Assembly (NCBI RefSeq): GCF_003350345.1
Contig: NZ_QNVJ01000046.1
Location: forward strand, 1 to 41,882
DNA: 41,882 nt
Origin: Alkalilacustris brevis
Lineage (GTDB): Bacteria; Pseudomonadota; Alphaproteobacteria; Rhodobacterales; Rhodobacteraceae
Direction of reading: 5' to 3'
The notes under the pieces are model-generated. The model searched no databases and was not told where the DNA came from. It worked only from the letters and a program-made list of their open reading frames with translations. A program made the translations under genes and the position numbers. Of the stretch, positions 8,097 through 17,208 are shown one piece after another (the stretch's first letter is position 1; each line of letters starts with the position of its first letter).

Positions 8097-8357
8097 TTAC
8101 TGCTCGTCCACGCCGTGCTCGCGATCGAGCCGGTTCATGTAGGTCGCGTAAAAGAAGATCAGCGCGATGAAGACCAGGATCGAGCCTTGCTGGGCGAACC
8201 AGAAGCCAAGATCCGTCCCGCCGACGGGGATGCCCGAAATCAACGGGCGAAGCAGAATGCCGAAGCCCAGCGAGACGAGCGCCCAGATCACCATGCAAAT
8301 CTTGATGATCCGGAGGTTCGCCTGCCAGTAGGCATTCGAGGATGATTTGTCCGACAT
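8097..8357 (-). CDS. DUF4212 sodium/substrate symporter small subunit
   Basis: 86 residues with two predicted helices (about 15-36 and 48-72) and a charged tail ending DREHGVDEQ. DUF4212 proteins are the usual small partners of VC_2705-type symporters, encoded immediately before them as here, and are thought to help assembly or function of the transporter. GGGAG lies about 10 nt before the ATG. The 106-nt gap to adk holds a tandem repeat and a hairpin. Confidence 0.92.
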   Translation of the reverse strand: MSDKSSSNAYWQANLRIIKICMVIWALVSLGFGILLRPLISGIPVGGTDLGFWFAQQGSILVFIALIFFYATYMNRLDREHGVDEQ

Positions 8358-8381
8358 GAGATGTTACTCCCTGGGTTGCTG

Positions 8382-8465
8382 GTGCCCGCGCCCCTCTCAC
8401 AGGGCGCAGGTTTCCTCCACGCCCGCGCCCCCTCCCCTCTCACAAAGGGGGGCGCGGGTTCCCTC
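8382..8465. repeat. Two imperfect tandem copies of a CCCGCGCCCC...TCTCACA unit
   Basis: Copy 1 (8382-8417) and copy 2 (8419-8465) share CCCGCGCCCC, then CCTCTCACA, then GGGCGC-GGTTTCCTC-like ends; copy 2 has extra C and G residues. They fill the gap between adk and the DUF4212 gene, and the last bases touch the adk stop. The unit looks like a GC-rich intergenic element duplicated in place. Confidence 0.6.
8422..8458 (-). terminator. Hairpin after adk
   Basis: CCCGCGCCCCC (8422-8432) pairs with GGGGGCGCGGG (8448-8458), an 11-bp stem with a 15-nt loop, lying 5 nt past the adk stop on the minus strand. No T-tract follows, so complete termination is doubtful. It could separate the acs-adk transcript from the transporter genes or adjust their relative levels. 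Confidence 0.55.
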
Positions 8466-9150
8466 AGGCCGATTCCCTTTCAAGGGCCTCGGCCATTGCC
8501 ACGGCGATATTGTCGATCGTTCCCATCGCATCGACTCGCCGCAACACGCCCTTGCCTTGGTAATAGGCAATCAGCGGTGCCGTCTGCGCGTGGTAGGCCG
8601 TGAGCCGCTCGCGCACAGTTTCGGCATTGTCGTCGGCGCGGCGCGTGAACGCCGTGCCGCCGCATTTGTCGCAAACCCCATCGCCGCGCGGGGGTTTGAA
8701 TTCGTCGTGATAGCCTTCGCCGCAGCCTGCGCAGGTGAAGCGGCCCGCCACACGGCCCACCATCGCGGTGTCATCAACCTCGAGCGATATGGCCACCGTC
8801 ACCTCGGCCCCCTGCGCCGCCAGCAGCGCATCGAGCGCGCGCGCCTGCCCTTCGGTGCGCGGAAAGCCATCAAGAATGATGCCCCTGGCCGTGTCGGGCT
8901 TTGCCATGCGATCCTTGAGCACGGCTAGCACGATCTCGTCGCTGACAAGCTGGCCGGCCTCCATCACCGCCTTTGCCTTCTGCCCGGCCTCGGTGCCCTC
9001 GGACACGGCGGCGCGCAGCAGGTCGCCGGTGGAAAGCTGAACCAGGCCGAAGCGTTCCTCCAGAAGCCTTGCCTGGGTACCCTTGCCGGCACCCGGCGGC
9101 CCCAGAAGGATCACCACCCGGGGCGCCGATCTCGATGCTCCTCCCGCCAT
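8464..9150 (-). CDS. adk: Adenylate kinase (zinc-lid type)
   Basis: 228 residues; catalyses AMP + ATP to 2 ADP in the cytoplasm. The P-loop is GPPGAGKGT (17-25), the AMP-site motif STGDLLR follows (40-46), and DGFPRT is at 94-99. Four Cys (140, 143, 160, 163) form a zinc-type LID as in Gram-positive enzymes. It starts 4 nt after acs, so the two are co-transcribed; this fits because acetyl-CoA synthetase releases AMP. Rhodobacterales normally carry another adk in the ribosomal-protein cluster, so this is probably a second copy. The ATG at 9150 gives about ten residues before the first beta strand; its ribosome site (GGGG) is weak. Confidence 0.94.
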   Translation of the reverse strand: MAGGASRSAPRVVILLGPPGAGKGTQARLLEERFGLVQLSTGDLLRAAVSEGTEAGQKAKAVMEAGQLVSDEIVLAVLKDRMAKPDTARGIILDGFPRTEGQARALDALLAAQGAEVTVAISLEVDDTAMVGRVAGRFTCAGCGEGYHDEFKPPRGDGVCDKCGGTAFTRRADDNAETVRERLTAYHAQTAPLIAYYQGKGVLRRVDAMGTIDNIAVAMAEALERESA

Positions 9151-9154
9151 CGGC

Positions 9155-11125
<1,971 letters not shown>

Positions 11126-11214
11126 GGATAGCTCCTCCGTCATCTGGCGGGATTCGGCCCCGCCACGCCCGTTCCGCCCCATGCAGGGGTATCTGGACTC
11201 TCACTCCTCACGCC

Positions 11215-11220
11215 ATTGTA
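11215..11220 (-). promoter_or_regulatory. acs: Candidate -10 element of the acs promoter
   Basis: On the minus strand this reads TACAAT, about 90 nt before the acs ATG. A weak -35 (TTACGA) lies 18 nt upstream of it. Transcription would start near 11208 and give an untranslated leader of about 80 nt. The prediction rests on sequence similarity only. Confidence 0.35.
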
Positions 11221-11274
11221 GCGCATTCGTCAATAATTTCGTAACCCTCTTTTTTTACTCATTTTTTTTGAAAA

Positions 11275-11297
11275 TTTCTTCACTGATTTTGAAGAAA
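11275..11297. promoter_or_regulatory. 8-bp inverted repeat in the AT-rich region upstream of acs
   Basis: TTTCTTCA (11275-11282) and TGAAGAAA (11290-11297) are exact inverted repeats with a 7-nt spacer, centred about 160 nt before the acs ATG. The surrounding 11230-11350 is markedly AT-rich, with runs of T and A, unlike the rest of the window. It is a plausible regulator site for acs. The rest of the gap 11126-11562 holds the acs leader and possibly the promoter of the rightward gene; I see no other gene in it. Confidence 0.45.
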
Positions 11298-11562
11298 ACC
11301 TGTAAACAGCCTCCGCCGGTCATAAAAAACACATTGAACAATCAGGTCTTTGGGTCGGTTCGAATCTGTCAAATTTTGGGCAGTTTGCGAAAAGATGCTG
11401 CCGCGCGGCGAAAATTCCCTTACTGGCGCCGAGTGCAACACGCGGCGACTTGCAGGCCTATAGCCGCCAGTGATTCGTCCGCGCGCCCATAGCGGGTTTG
11501 CGGCTGCCGGCGCGGCGGCTATACTTCGCAGCGATGCGCAGCAGGGCAGGGTCGGCCATATC

Positions 11563-12567
11563 GTGATACAGGCAGAAAAGGCCGGGGGTGGCCTCAACAT
11601 CCTCGCGGTGGCGCAGGCCGGGCGGCTGCAATACGAGGCGGTGCTGCTCGCCGCCAGCCTTGCGCAGACCAACCCGCCAGGCAGCTACAGGCTCTGGCTG
11701 GCCGAGCCGCAGCCCGGCCCGCTCTGGCCTGAAGACCCGCGCATCGCCGACGCGGAAACCCGCGCCCTGCTGGAGGGGCTTGGCGCACGGTTTCTGCCAT
11801 TCGAGAACAGGCATTTCGGTGCCGCCTATCCCCACGGCAACAAGATCGAGGCGCTGATGGCCCTGCCCCCAGGCGAGCCGTTTCTGTTTCTCGACACCGA
11901 CACGCTGGTGCTGGCGCCGCTGTCCGAAGTACCCTTCGACTTCAGTTGCCCCACCGCCTCGTTGCGCCGGGAAGGCACCTGGCCGCAGATCGAGCTTTAC
12001 GGCCCCGGCTACACCGCCATCTGGAAATCGCTCTATGACCGGTTCGGGCTGGATTTCGACAGCTCGCTCGACCTGTCCCAGCCCGCCGAATACTGGCGCC
12101 GATACCTTTATTTCAACGCCGGGTTCTTCTTCTATCGCTGCCCGCATGAATTTGGCCGCCGTTTTGCCGAATATGCCTGCGCCATCCGCGACGACCCACC
12201 GCCCGAGCTGGTTTGCCAGCCGCTCGACCCCTGGCTCGACCAGGTGGCACTACCGCTGGTAATCCACAGCCTAGGCGGCGGGCGCGACACTCTGCCTGCG
12301 GGGCTGATGGATGGGCGCATCACCTGCCACTGGCGCGCGCTGCCGCTGCTTTACGCCCGCGAAGGCGACGCAGTGGTCGACCTTCTCGAGAAAATCGCGG
12401 CCCCCAACAAGATCAAAAAGGTGCTCAAGCAATACGATCCTTTCCGCAAGATGATCTACCACGGCAAGGGCCGCCGCCTGCGCGACGATTTCGACCGCGA
12501 CAACCTGCCCCGCCCCGAGGCCCGGCTGCGCAAGATCCTGCGTAACCGCAACCTCTGGCTGCGTTGA
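11563..12567 (+). CDS. Putative glycosyltransferase-like protein (DxD motif)
   Basis: 334 residues from the GTG at 11563. The segment FLFLDTDTLV (107-116) gives a DxD motif (D111, D113) in a GT-A-like setting: an alternating strand/helix first half and NAGFFFYR in the middle, as in nucleotide-sugar transferases of the GT8-like type. The C terminus is basic (RGRR-like, RKILRNRNLWLR). No signal peptide or membrane helix is seen. The frame is open back to another GTG at 11470, but the extra 31 residues look non-conserved and neither start has a good ribosome site, so the start is uncertain. rfbA follows 136 nt downstream on the same strand, which suggests a role in a surface glycan. Exact activity unknown. 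Confidence 0.7.
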   Translation: MIQAEKAGGGLNILAVAQAGRLQYEAVLLAASLAQTNPPGSYRLWLAEPQPGPLWPEDPRIADAETRALLEGLGARFLPFENRHFGAAYPHGNKIEALMALPPGEPFLFLDTDTLVLAPLSEVPFDFSCPTASLRREGTWPQIELYGPGYTAIWKSLYDRFGLDFDSSLDLSQPAEYWRRYLYFNAGFFFYRCPHEFGRRFAEYACAIRDDPPPELVCQPLDPWLDQVALPLVIHSLGGGRDTLPAGLMDGRITCHWRALPLLYAREGDAVVDLLEKIAAPNKIKKVLKQYDPFRKMIYHGKGRRLRDDFDRDNLPRPEARLRKILRNRNLWLR

Positions 12568-12703
12568 AACCGGCGGGCCAGCCCCTTTTACTGCCGGCAG
12601 AAGGTTCTATACAAACCCAATGGCCCCTGAATCCCCGAACGGTGGGCGAAGCCCCGCAACTCCGGCCAGGGCCAATACAGAGGGATCGACCGAAAGGCGA
12701 CGC

Positions 12704-13576
12704 ATGATACAGCGCAAGGGCATCATCCTGGCCGGTGGCTCGGGCACGCGGCTCTGGCCGATCACCATGGGCGTGTCGAAACAGCTCTTGCCGATCTATG
12801 ACAAGCCAATGATCTATTACCCACTGTCGGCACTGATGCTGGCGGACATTCGCGAAATCGCCATCATCACCACATCGGAGGATCAGGAGCAGTTCCGGCG
12901 TCTGATGGGCGATGGCGGGCAATGGGGCCTGCACTTCACCTGGATCGTGCAGGACCGCCCCGAGGGGCTGGCGCAGGCCTATCTTCTGGCCGAGGATTTT
13001 CTGGCCGGCGCGCCCTCGGTCATGGTGCTGGGCGACAACCTGTTTTTTGGCCACGGCCTGCCCGAACTGCTGGCGCGGGCCACCGCGCGGCCGTCGGGGG
13101 GCACGGTTTTCGGCTATCGCGTGGCCGACCCGCAGCGCTATGGCGTGGTCGATTTCTCGGCCGAGGGCACAGTGCGCGGCATCATCGAGAAACCCGTGCA
13201 GCCACCCTCGAACTATGCCGTGACCGGGCTTTACTGCCTTGACGGCAGCGCGCCCGAACGCGCAGCGGGTATCCGCCCCTCGGCCCGAGGCGAGCTGGAA
13301 ATCACCCACCTGCTGGAAAGCTACCTGGCCGAGGGGTTGCTCTCGGTCGAGACGATGGGCCGTGGCTACGCCTGGCTGGATACCGGCACCCATGAAAGCC
13401 TGCTCGATGCGGGCAATTTCGTGCGCACGCTTCAGGCGCGGCAGGGCCTGCAAATGGGCTGCCCCGACGAGATTGCCTATCTCAAGGGCTGGATCGACCG
13501 CGCCGCACTGCGCGCGCGGGCGGACCTGTTCGGCAAGACGGGCTATGGGGCGTATCTTGCCTCGCTTCTTTCGTGA
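12704..13576 (+). CDS. rfbA: Glucose-1-phosphate thymidylyltransferase
   Basis: 290 residues, the standard RfbA/RmlA length. Makes dTDP-glucose from dTTP and glucose-1-phosphate, the first step to dTDP-rhamnose and other deoxysugars. It has the nucleotide-binding signature GGSGTRLWP (11-19), then SKQLLPIYDKPMIYYPLS, the VMVLGDNLF metal-binding segment, YGVVDF and EKPVQPPSNYAVTGLY. The frame extends back to 12620, but the ATG at 12704 (AAGG 6 nt upstream) begins the conserved fold. The usual partners rfbB, rfbC and rfbD are not adjacent; the only sugar-related neighbour is the glycosyltransferase-like gene before it. Confidence 0.95.
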   Translation: MIQRKGIILAGGSGTRLWPITMGVSKQLLPIYDKPMIYYPLSALMLADIREIAIITTSEDQEQFRRLMGDGGQWGLHFTWIVQDRPEGLAQAYLLAEDFLAGAPSVMVLGDNLFFGHGLPELLARATARPSGGTVFGYRVADPQRYGVVDFSAEGTVRGIIEKPVQPPSNYAVTGLYCLDGSAPERAAGIRPSARGELEITHLLESYLAEGLLSVETMGRGYAWLDTGTHESLLDAGNFVRTLQARQGLQMGCPDEIAYLKGWIDRAALRARADLFGKTGYGAYLASLLS

Positions 13577-13645
13577 TCGCGATTGTCCGGACCATGAATA
13601 TAGTGGGCATGAATACGCCAGGTGACACCCCGCAGGAGGAACAAA

Positions 13646-14503
13646 ATGCCCGAACAGACCCGAACCGCCGAGCAGGATCAGATCATTCGCGACCTTGCCG
13701 AGCGTTTCGGCACAACCCTGCGGGGCGGCGCTCTCCCCGGCGCCGGCGCCAGCCTGCTTGCCCATATGGCCGGGCACAGGGTGCATCGCCGGTTCGAGAA
13801 ACGTCCCGTGCCCGACGACCTTCTGCGCCTGCTTTGCGCTTGCGCGCTTTCGGCCCCCTCCAAGAGCGACCTTCAGCAGCGCGACATCATCGTCGTGGAT
13901 GACCCGGAAATCCGCGCCCGCATCGCCGAACGCACGCCGCGCATGACCTGGATGCACGAGGCGCCTGCCTTCGTGGTGTTCTGCGCCAATGGCCGGCGCC
14001 TGCCACAGATTGCCGCGTGGCGCGACAAACCCTTCCCCAACGATCATTTCGATCTTCTGTTCAACAGCATCGGCGATGCGGCCATCGCCTTGGCCTGGTT
14101 CCAGATCGCGGTGGAAAGCGCAGGGCTGGGCGGCTGCCCGATCAGCGAGATCCGCAACTTCGCCGATGATCTGTCCGAATGGCTGGACCTGCCCGAGCGC
14201 GTGATCCCCTATGCCGGCTTCTGCCTTGGCTGGCCTGCGGAGCCCGGCCAGATCAGCCCCCGCCTGCCCCTCGAGGCCACGCTGCACCGCAACCGCTTTT
14301 CCGAGGCGGGGCTGCAAGAGCAGATCGACAGCTACGACCAGCGCCGCGCCGCCCTCCAGCCCGCCACCCGCCAGCGCGCCGAGGCCCGCTGGGGCCACAG
14401 CGACAGCTACGGCTGGTCTGAAGACAAGGCCCGGCAATATGCCGAACCGTTGCGCGATGCTTTCGGTGCCTTCGTGCGCGGCAAGGGCTTCAGCATGGAA
14501 TAG
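13646..14503 (+). CDS. Nitroreductase family FMN-dependent oxidoreductase
   Basis: 285 residues. After a roughly 45-residue N-terminal extension comes the nitroreductase fold: HRVHRRFEKRPVPDDLL and SAPSKSDLQQRD (FMN phosphate and isoalloxazine contacts), and near the C-terminal part AVESAGLGGCPIS. Members reduce nitroaromatics, quinones or flavins with NAD(P)H; the natural substrate cannot be told. GGAGGA precedes the ATG by 6 nt. The last 14 bases overlap the convergent 2'-5' RNA ligase gene. A C-terminal tail of about 60 residues follows the core and is longer than in simple nitroreductases. Confidence 0.88.
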   Translation: MPEQTRTAEQDQIIRDLAERFGTTLRGGALPGAGASLLAHMAGHRVHRRFEKRPVPDDLLRLLCACALSAPSKSDLQQRDIIVVDDPEIRARIAERTPRMTWMHEAPAFVVFCANGRRLPQIAAWRDKPFPNDHFDLLFNSIGDAAIALAWFQIAVESAGLGGCPISEIRNFADDLSEWLDLPERVIPYAGFCLGWPAEPGQISPRLPLEATLHRNRFSEAGLQEQIDSYDQRRAALQPATRQRAEARWGHSDSYGWSEDKARQYAEPLRDAFGAFVRGKGFSME

Positions 14504-15059
14504 GCGCGGCTCCGTCCCGGCCCAGCGGGTAGCTGGCCAGCACCTCGTAAACCGGTCCTTCGCGCCCCGGCAGAGACTGGTAGAGCGCGAACGCGTGCAC
14601 CGTGAACGGCCCCAGCCTGAAATCCATCGCCGCGGCAAGCGCGCGCTCCAGCCGCGGCGGATCAACCCGGCCAGCTCTGGGCCGCGCCAGCGTCACATGC
14701 GGCACGAAGCGCCGGGCAGGCAGCGCGATGCCAAGCCCGCGCGCCGCGTTCTCGACCTTGCGGCGCAGCCCGTCCAGCGCCGGGTCGGGGCGCAGCACGG
14801 CATGGATGCTGCGCGGCCGCGGCCCCGGCCCGAAACCGCCCACCCCCTCGATCCGCAGCGACAGCGCGGGCGCGGCAATGGCCGCAAGCGTCAGGTCAAG
14901 CTCGGCCAGAAGCGGCTCGGGCTGGCGGCCGATAAAAGCCAGCGTGACATGCAGGTTCTCGCGCGGCACGATCCGCCCGGCGGGCAGTTCCGCCTGCAGC
15001 CCGGCAAGCTGGTCGCACACCTCGTCAGGCAAGATAAGGGCGACAAAAGCGCGGATCAT
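14490..15059 (-). CDS. thpR: RNA 2',3'-cyclic phosphodiesterase (2'-5' RNA ligase family)
   Basis: 189 residues with the two HxT motifs of the 2H phosphoesterase fold: HVTLAFIG (H37, T39) and HVTLAR (H121, T123). Homologues hydrolyse 2',3'-cyclic phosphates on RNA ends and can ligate tRNA halves through 2'-5' bonds; the cellular role is unclear. Two ATG codons stand in tandem (15062 and 15059) after GAGG; I use the second, which begins MIRAFVALILP as in the family. The frame continues open upstream to 15164 without family resemblance. Tail to tail with the nitroreductase gene. Confidence 0.9.
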   Translation of the reverse strand: MIRAFVALILPDEVCDQLAGLQAELPAGRIVPRENLHVTLAFIGRQPEPLLAELDLTLAAIAAPALSLRIEGVGGFGPGPRPRSIHAVLRPDPALDGLRRKVENAARGLGIALPARRFVPHVTLARPRAGRVDPPRLERALAAAMDFRLGPFTVHAFALYQSLPGREGPVYEVLASYPLGRDGAAPIPC

Positions 15060-15252
15060 CATGCCTGCCTCACGCAACAAGCTGTGTCTCGGCATCCGGC
15101 ATGCGCAAGGTTCCGCCACCGCACGCACACGCAGTTTCTCGCACAGCGCGCCGCTTTGGCACAACCGCCGGCAAACCCCCGCAAGCCCGATGCCATGCTT
15201 GATTTCCTCCCCGAAATGAATAGTTTCAGCAGGATTTATTGGAGCACGCTCG

Positions 15253-15732
15253 ATGATCCTCTATTCCCTGAAATGCAGCAAGGGCCACAGTTTTGACAGC
15301 TGGTTCAAATCGGCCGCCGCTTTCGACACCCTCAATGACAGCGGGCATCTGACCTGCGCCGTCTGCGGCGACGCCCGCATCGAGAAGGCGCTGATGGCGC
15401 CGCAGGTGCGCCCGGCGCGCCAGGCCGCCGCCGGTCCGGCCGGGCCGACGCCACCCGCAGCAGCCGCCCCCGCGCGCCCGGAGACCCCGGGTCGCCTTGC
15501 GCCCAGGCCCGACACGCCTGCGGCAGAACTTGCCCGAATCCGGCGCGCGATCGAGAAAAACTCCGAATATGTCGGGGTAAGTTTCGTCACCGAGGCAAGG
15601 CGCATTCATCAAGGGGACGCCCCCGAGCGCCCGATTCACGGCGAGGCCCGTCTCGACGAGGCCCGCGCCCTGATCGAAGAGGGCGTGCCGATCGCACCCC
15701 TGCCCTTCCTGCCCGGCCGCAAGGCAAACTAG
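15253..15732 (+). CDS. DUF1178 family protein
   Basis: 159 residues. The N terminus (about 1-50) has two Cys pairs reminiscent of a small zinc ribbon: MILYSLKCSKGHSFDSWF, then CAVCGDARIEKALMAP. A low-complexity Ala/Pro linker (about 53-90) follows. The conserved C-terminal part includes NSEYVGVSFVTEARRIH and ends EGVPIAPLPFLPGRKAN. The function of DUF1178 is not known to me. GGAG lies 8 nt before the ATG. A short GC hairpin follows the stop directly. Confidence 0.92.
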   Translation: MILYSLKCSKGHSFDSWFKSAAAFDTLNDSGHLTCAVCGDARIEKALMAPQVRPARQAAAGPAGPTPPAAAAPARPETPGRLAPRPDTPAAELARIRRAIEKNSEYVGVSFVTEARRIHQGDAPERPIHGEARLDEARALIEEGVPIAPLPFLPGRKAN

Positions 15733-15749
15733 GCCCGGCATTCCCGGGC
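15733..15749 (+). terminator. Short hairpin after the DUF1178 gene
   Basis: GCCCGG (15733-15738) pairs with CCGGGC (15744-15749) around a 5-nt loop immediately after the stop codon. No T-run follows, so termination is uncertain. Confidence 0.35.
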
Positions 15750-15760
15750 GCGCCGCCTGT

Positions 15761-15803
15761 CTCTTCACTGTGGTGAAAATATCCTCGCCGAAGGCAGCCG
15801 CCA
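15761..15803 (-). repeat. Dispersed intergenic repeat, copy A
   Basis: Carries the shared core ATATCCTCGCCGAAGGCA preceded by GTGAAA and a CTCTTC end that replaces the CTTCTTGGC of other copies. Read on the minus strand, GCCTTCGGC can form a small hairpin followed by GAGGATATTTTC. Unlike the other copies, no minus-strand gene ends here: it sits between two rightward genes (DUF1178 and lysC). Confidence 0.65.
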
Positions 15804-15927
15804 CCCGCCGCGGGCACCACACCGATCCGGAAGGCGCACGCCCGGCACAGCGGCTGCCCGGCCCTTGCGTCCGCCACGGCTGACGCCTATGAGACGCGCT
15901 TGACGCAACCCTTGGCAGAGACACACC

Positions 15928-17193
15928 ATGCCGATCCTGGTGATGAAATTCGGCGGAACCTCGGTGGCAGATCCCGGCCGCATCAAGGCCGCCGCCGAGA
16001 AAGTGCGCGGCGAGGTCGAAAACGGCTCTGACGTGATCGTAATCGTCTCGGCCATGGCCGGGCGCACCAACGAGCTTGTCGGCTGGGTCGACTCCATCGC
16101 GCCCTTTTACGACGCGCGGGAATATGACGCGGTGGTCTCCTCGGGCGAGAATGTCACCGCCGGGCTGATGGCGCTTACATTGCAGGAAATGGATGTGCCC
16201 GCGCGCAGCTGGCAGGGCTGGCAGGTGCCGGTGCGCACCAGTTCAGCCCATGGCGCCGCCCGGATCGAGGAAATCCCCCGCGCCAATATCGACGGCAAAT
16301 TCGCCGATGGCATGAAAGTCGCGGTGGTGGCCGGTTTCCAGGGCATCAGCCCCGAAGGGCGCATCACCACGCTTGGCCGGGGTGGTTCCGACACCACTGC
16401 AGTGGCTTTCGCCGCAGCCTTCGGAGCGGAACGCTGCGACATCTACACCGATGTCGATGGCGTCTACACGACCGACCCGCGGATCTGCAGCAAGGCGCGG
16501 CGGCTCGAACGCATTGCCTTCGAGGAAATGCTGGAACTGGCCAGCCTGGGCGCCAAGGTTCTGCAGACCCGCTCGGTCGAGCTGGCCATGCGCTATAATG
16601 TGCCGCTGCGCGTTCTGTCAAGCTTCGAGGAAACCGGCGCAAGTTCAGGCACCATCGTCTGCGGCGAGGAGGACATCATGGAATCACGCGTAATCTCGGG
16701 TGTCGCCTATTCGCGCGACGAGGCGAAAATGACCCTCACTGCCGTGGCCGACCGCCCCGGCATCGCCGCGGCCATTTTCGGCCCGCTGGCCGAGGCGGGG
16801 GTGAACGTGGACATGATCGTGCAGAACATCTCGGAAGAGGGGCGCACGGACATGACATTTTCCTGCCCGGTACCCCAGGTCACACGTGCCGAACAGGCGC
16901 TTCAGGCCGCCCGGGAGAAAGGCCAGATCGATTTTGCCGAATTGATCGCCGATACCGAGGTGGCCAAGATTTCGGTCGTGGGTATCGGCATGCGCAGCCA
17001 TGCCGGCGTGGCCGCGCGCATGTTCCAGGCACTGGCCTCCGAAGGGATCAACATCAAGGTCATCACCACATCGGAAATCAAGATTTCTGTCCTGGTCGAA
17101 CGGAAATACATGGAACTCGCGGTGCAGGCGCTCCATGATGCCTTCGAACTGGACAAGGCCGGCCAACCGGAGCTGGCGGCCAAGGCAAATTAA
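15928..17193 (+). CDS. lysC: Aspartate kinase
   Basis: 421 residues, the class of aspartokinase with one catalytic domain (1-250) and two C-terminal ACT domains (about 265-335 and 345-415) for feedback control by lysine and/or threonine. Motifs: KFGGTS (7-12), SAMAGRTNEL, LGRGGSDTTAVA, YTDVDGVYTTDPR. It phosphorylates aspartate as the first step to lysine, threonine, methionine and diaminopimelate. The ATG at 15928 is the only sensible start; its ribosome site (GGCAGAG) is weak. An internal ATG with GGCGAGGAGG just upstream (16678) may allow separate translation of the regulatory part, as in organisms that make an alpha2beta2 enzyme. ptsP follows 15 nt downstream. Confidence 0.96.
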   Translation: MPILVMKFGGTSVADPGRIKAAAEKVRGEVENGSDVIVIVSAMAGRTNELVGWVDSIAPFYDAREYDAVVSSGENVTAGLMALTLQEMDVPARSWQGWQVPVRTSSAHGAARIEEIPRANIDGKFADGMKVAVVAGFQGISPEGRITTLGRGGSDTTAVAFAAAFGAERCDIYTDVDGVYTTDPRICSKARRLERIAFEEMLELASLGAKVLQTRSVELAMRYNVPLRVLSSFEETGASSGTIVCGEEDIMESRVISGVAYSRDEAKMTLTAVADRPGIAAAIFGPLAEAGVNVDMIVQNISEEGRTDMTFSCPVPQVTRAEQALQAAREKGQIDFAELIADTEVAKISVVGIGMRSHAGVAARMFQALASEGINIKVITTSEIKISVLVERKYMELAVQALHDAFELDKAGQPELAAKAN

Positions 17194-17208
17194 CAGCGTC
17201 GGGAGCAA

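Noticed and set aside
11245-11270. T-rich run as an intrinsic terminator
   Set aside because: No gene ends towards it from either side and no GC stem directly precedes it; it is better seen as part of the AT-rich acs promoter region.
12425-14665. Leftward open frame opposite rfbA and the nitroreductase
   Set aside because: Both plus-strand genes have family motifs and ribosome sites; the reverse frame has none.
15750-15927. Lysine riboswitch in front of lysC
   Set aside because: The gap holds repeat copy A and GC-rich sequence, with none of the helices or conserved core I would expect; such switches are also not usual in this group.
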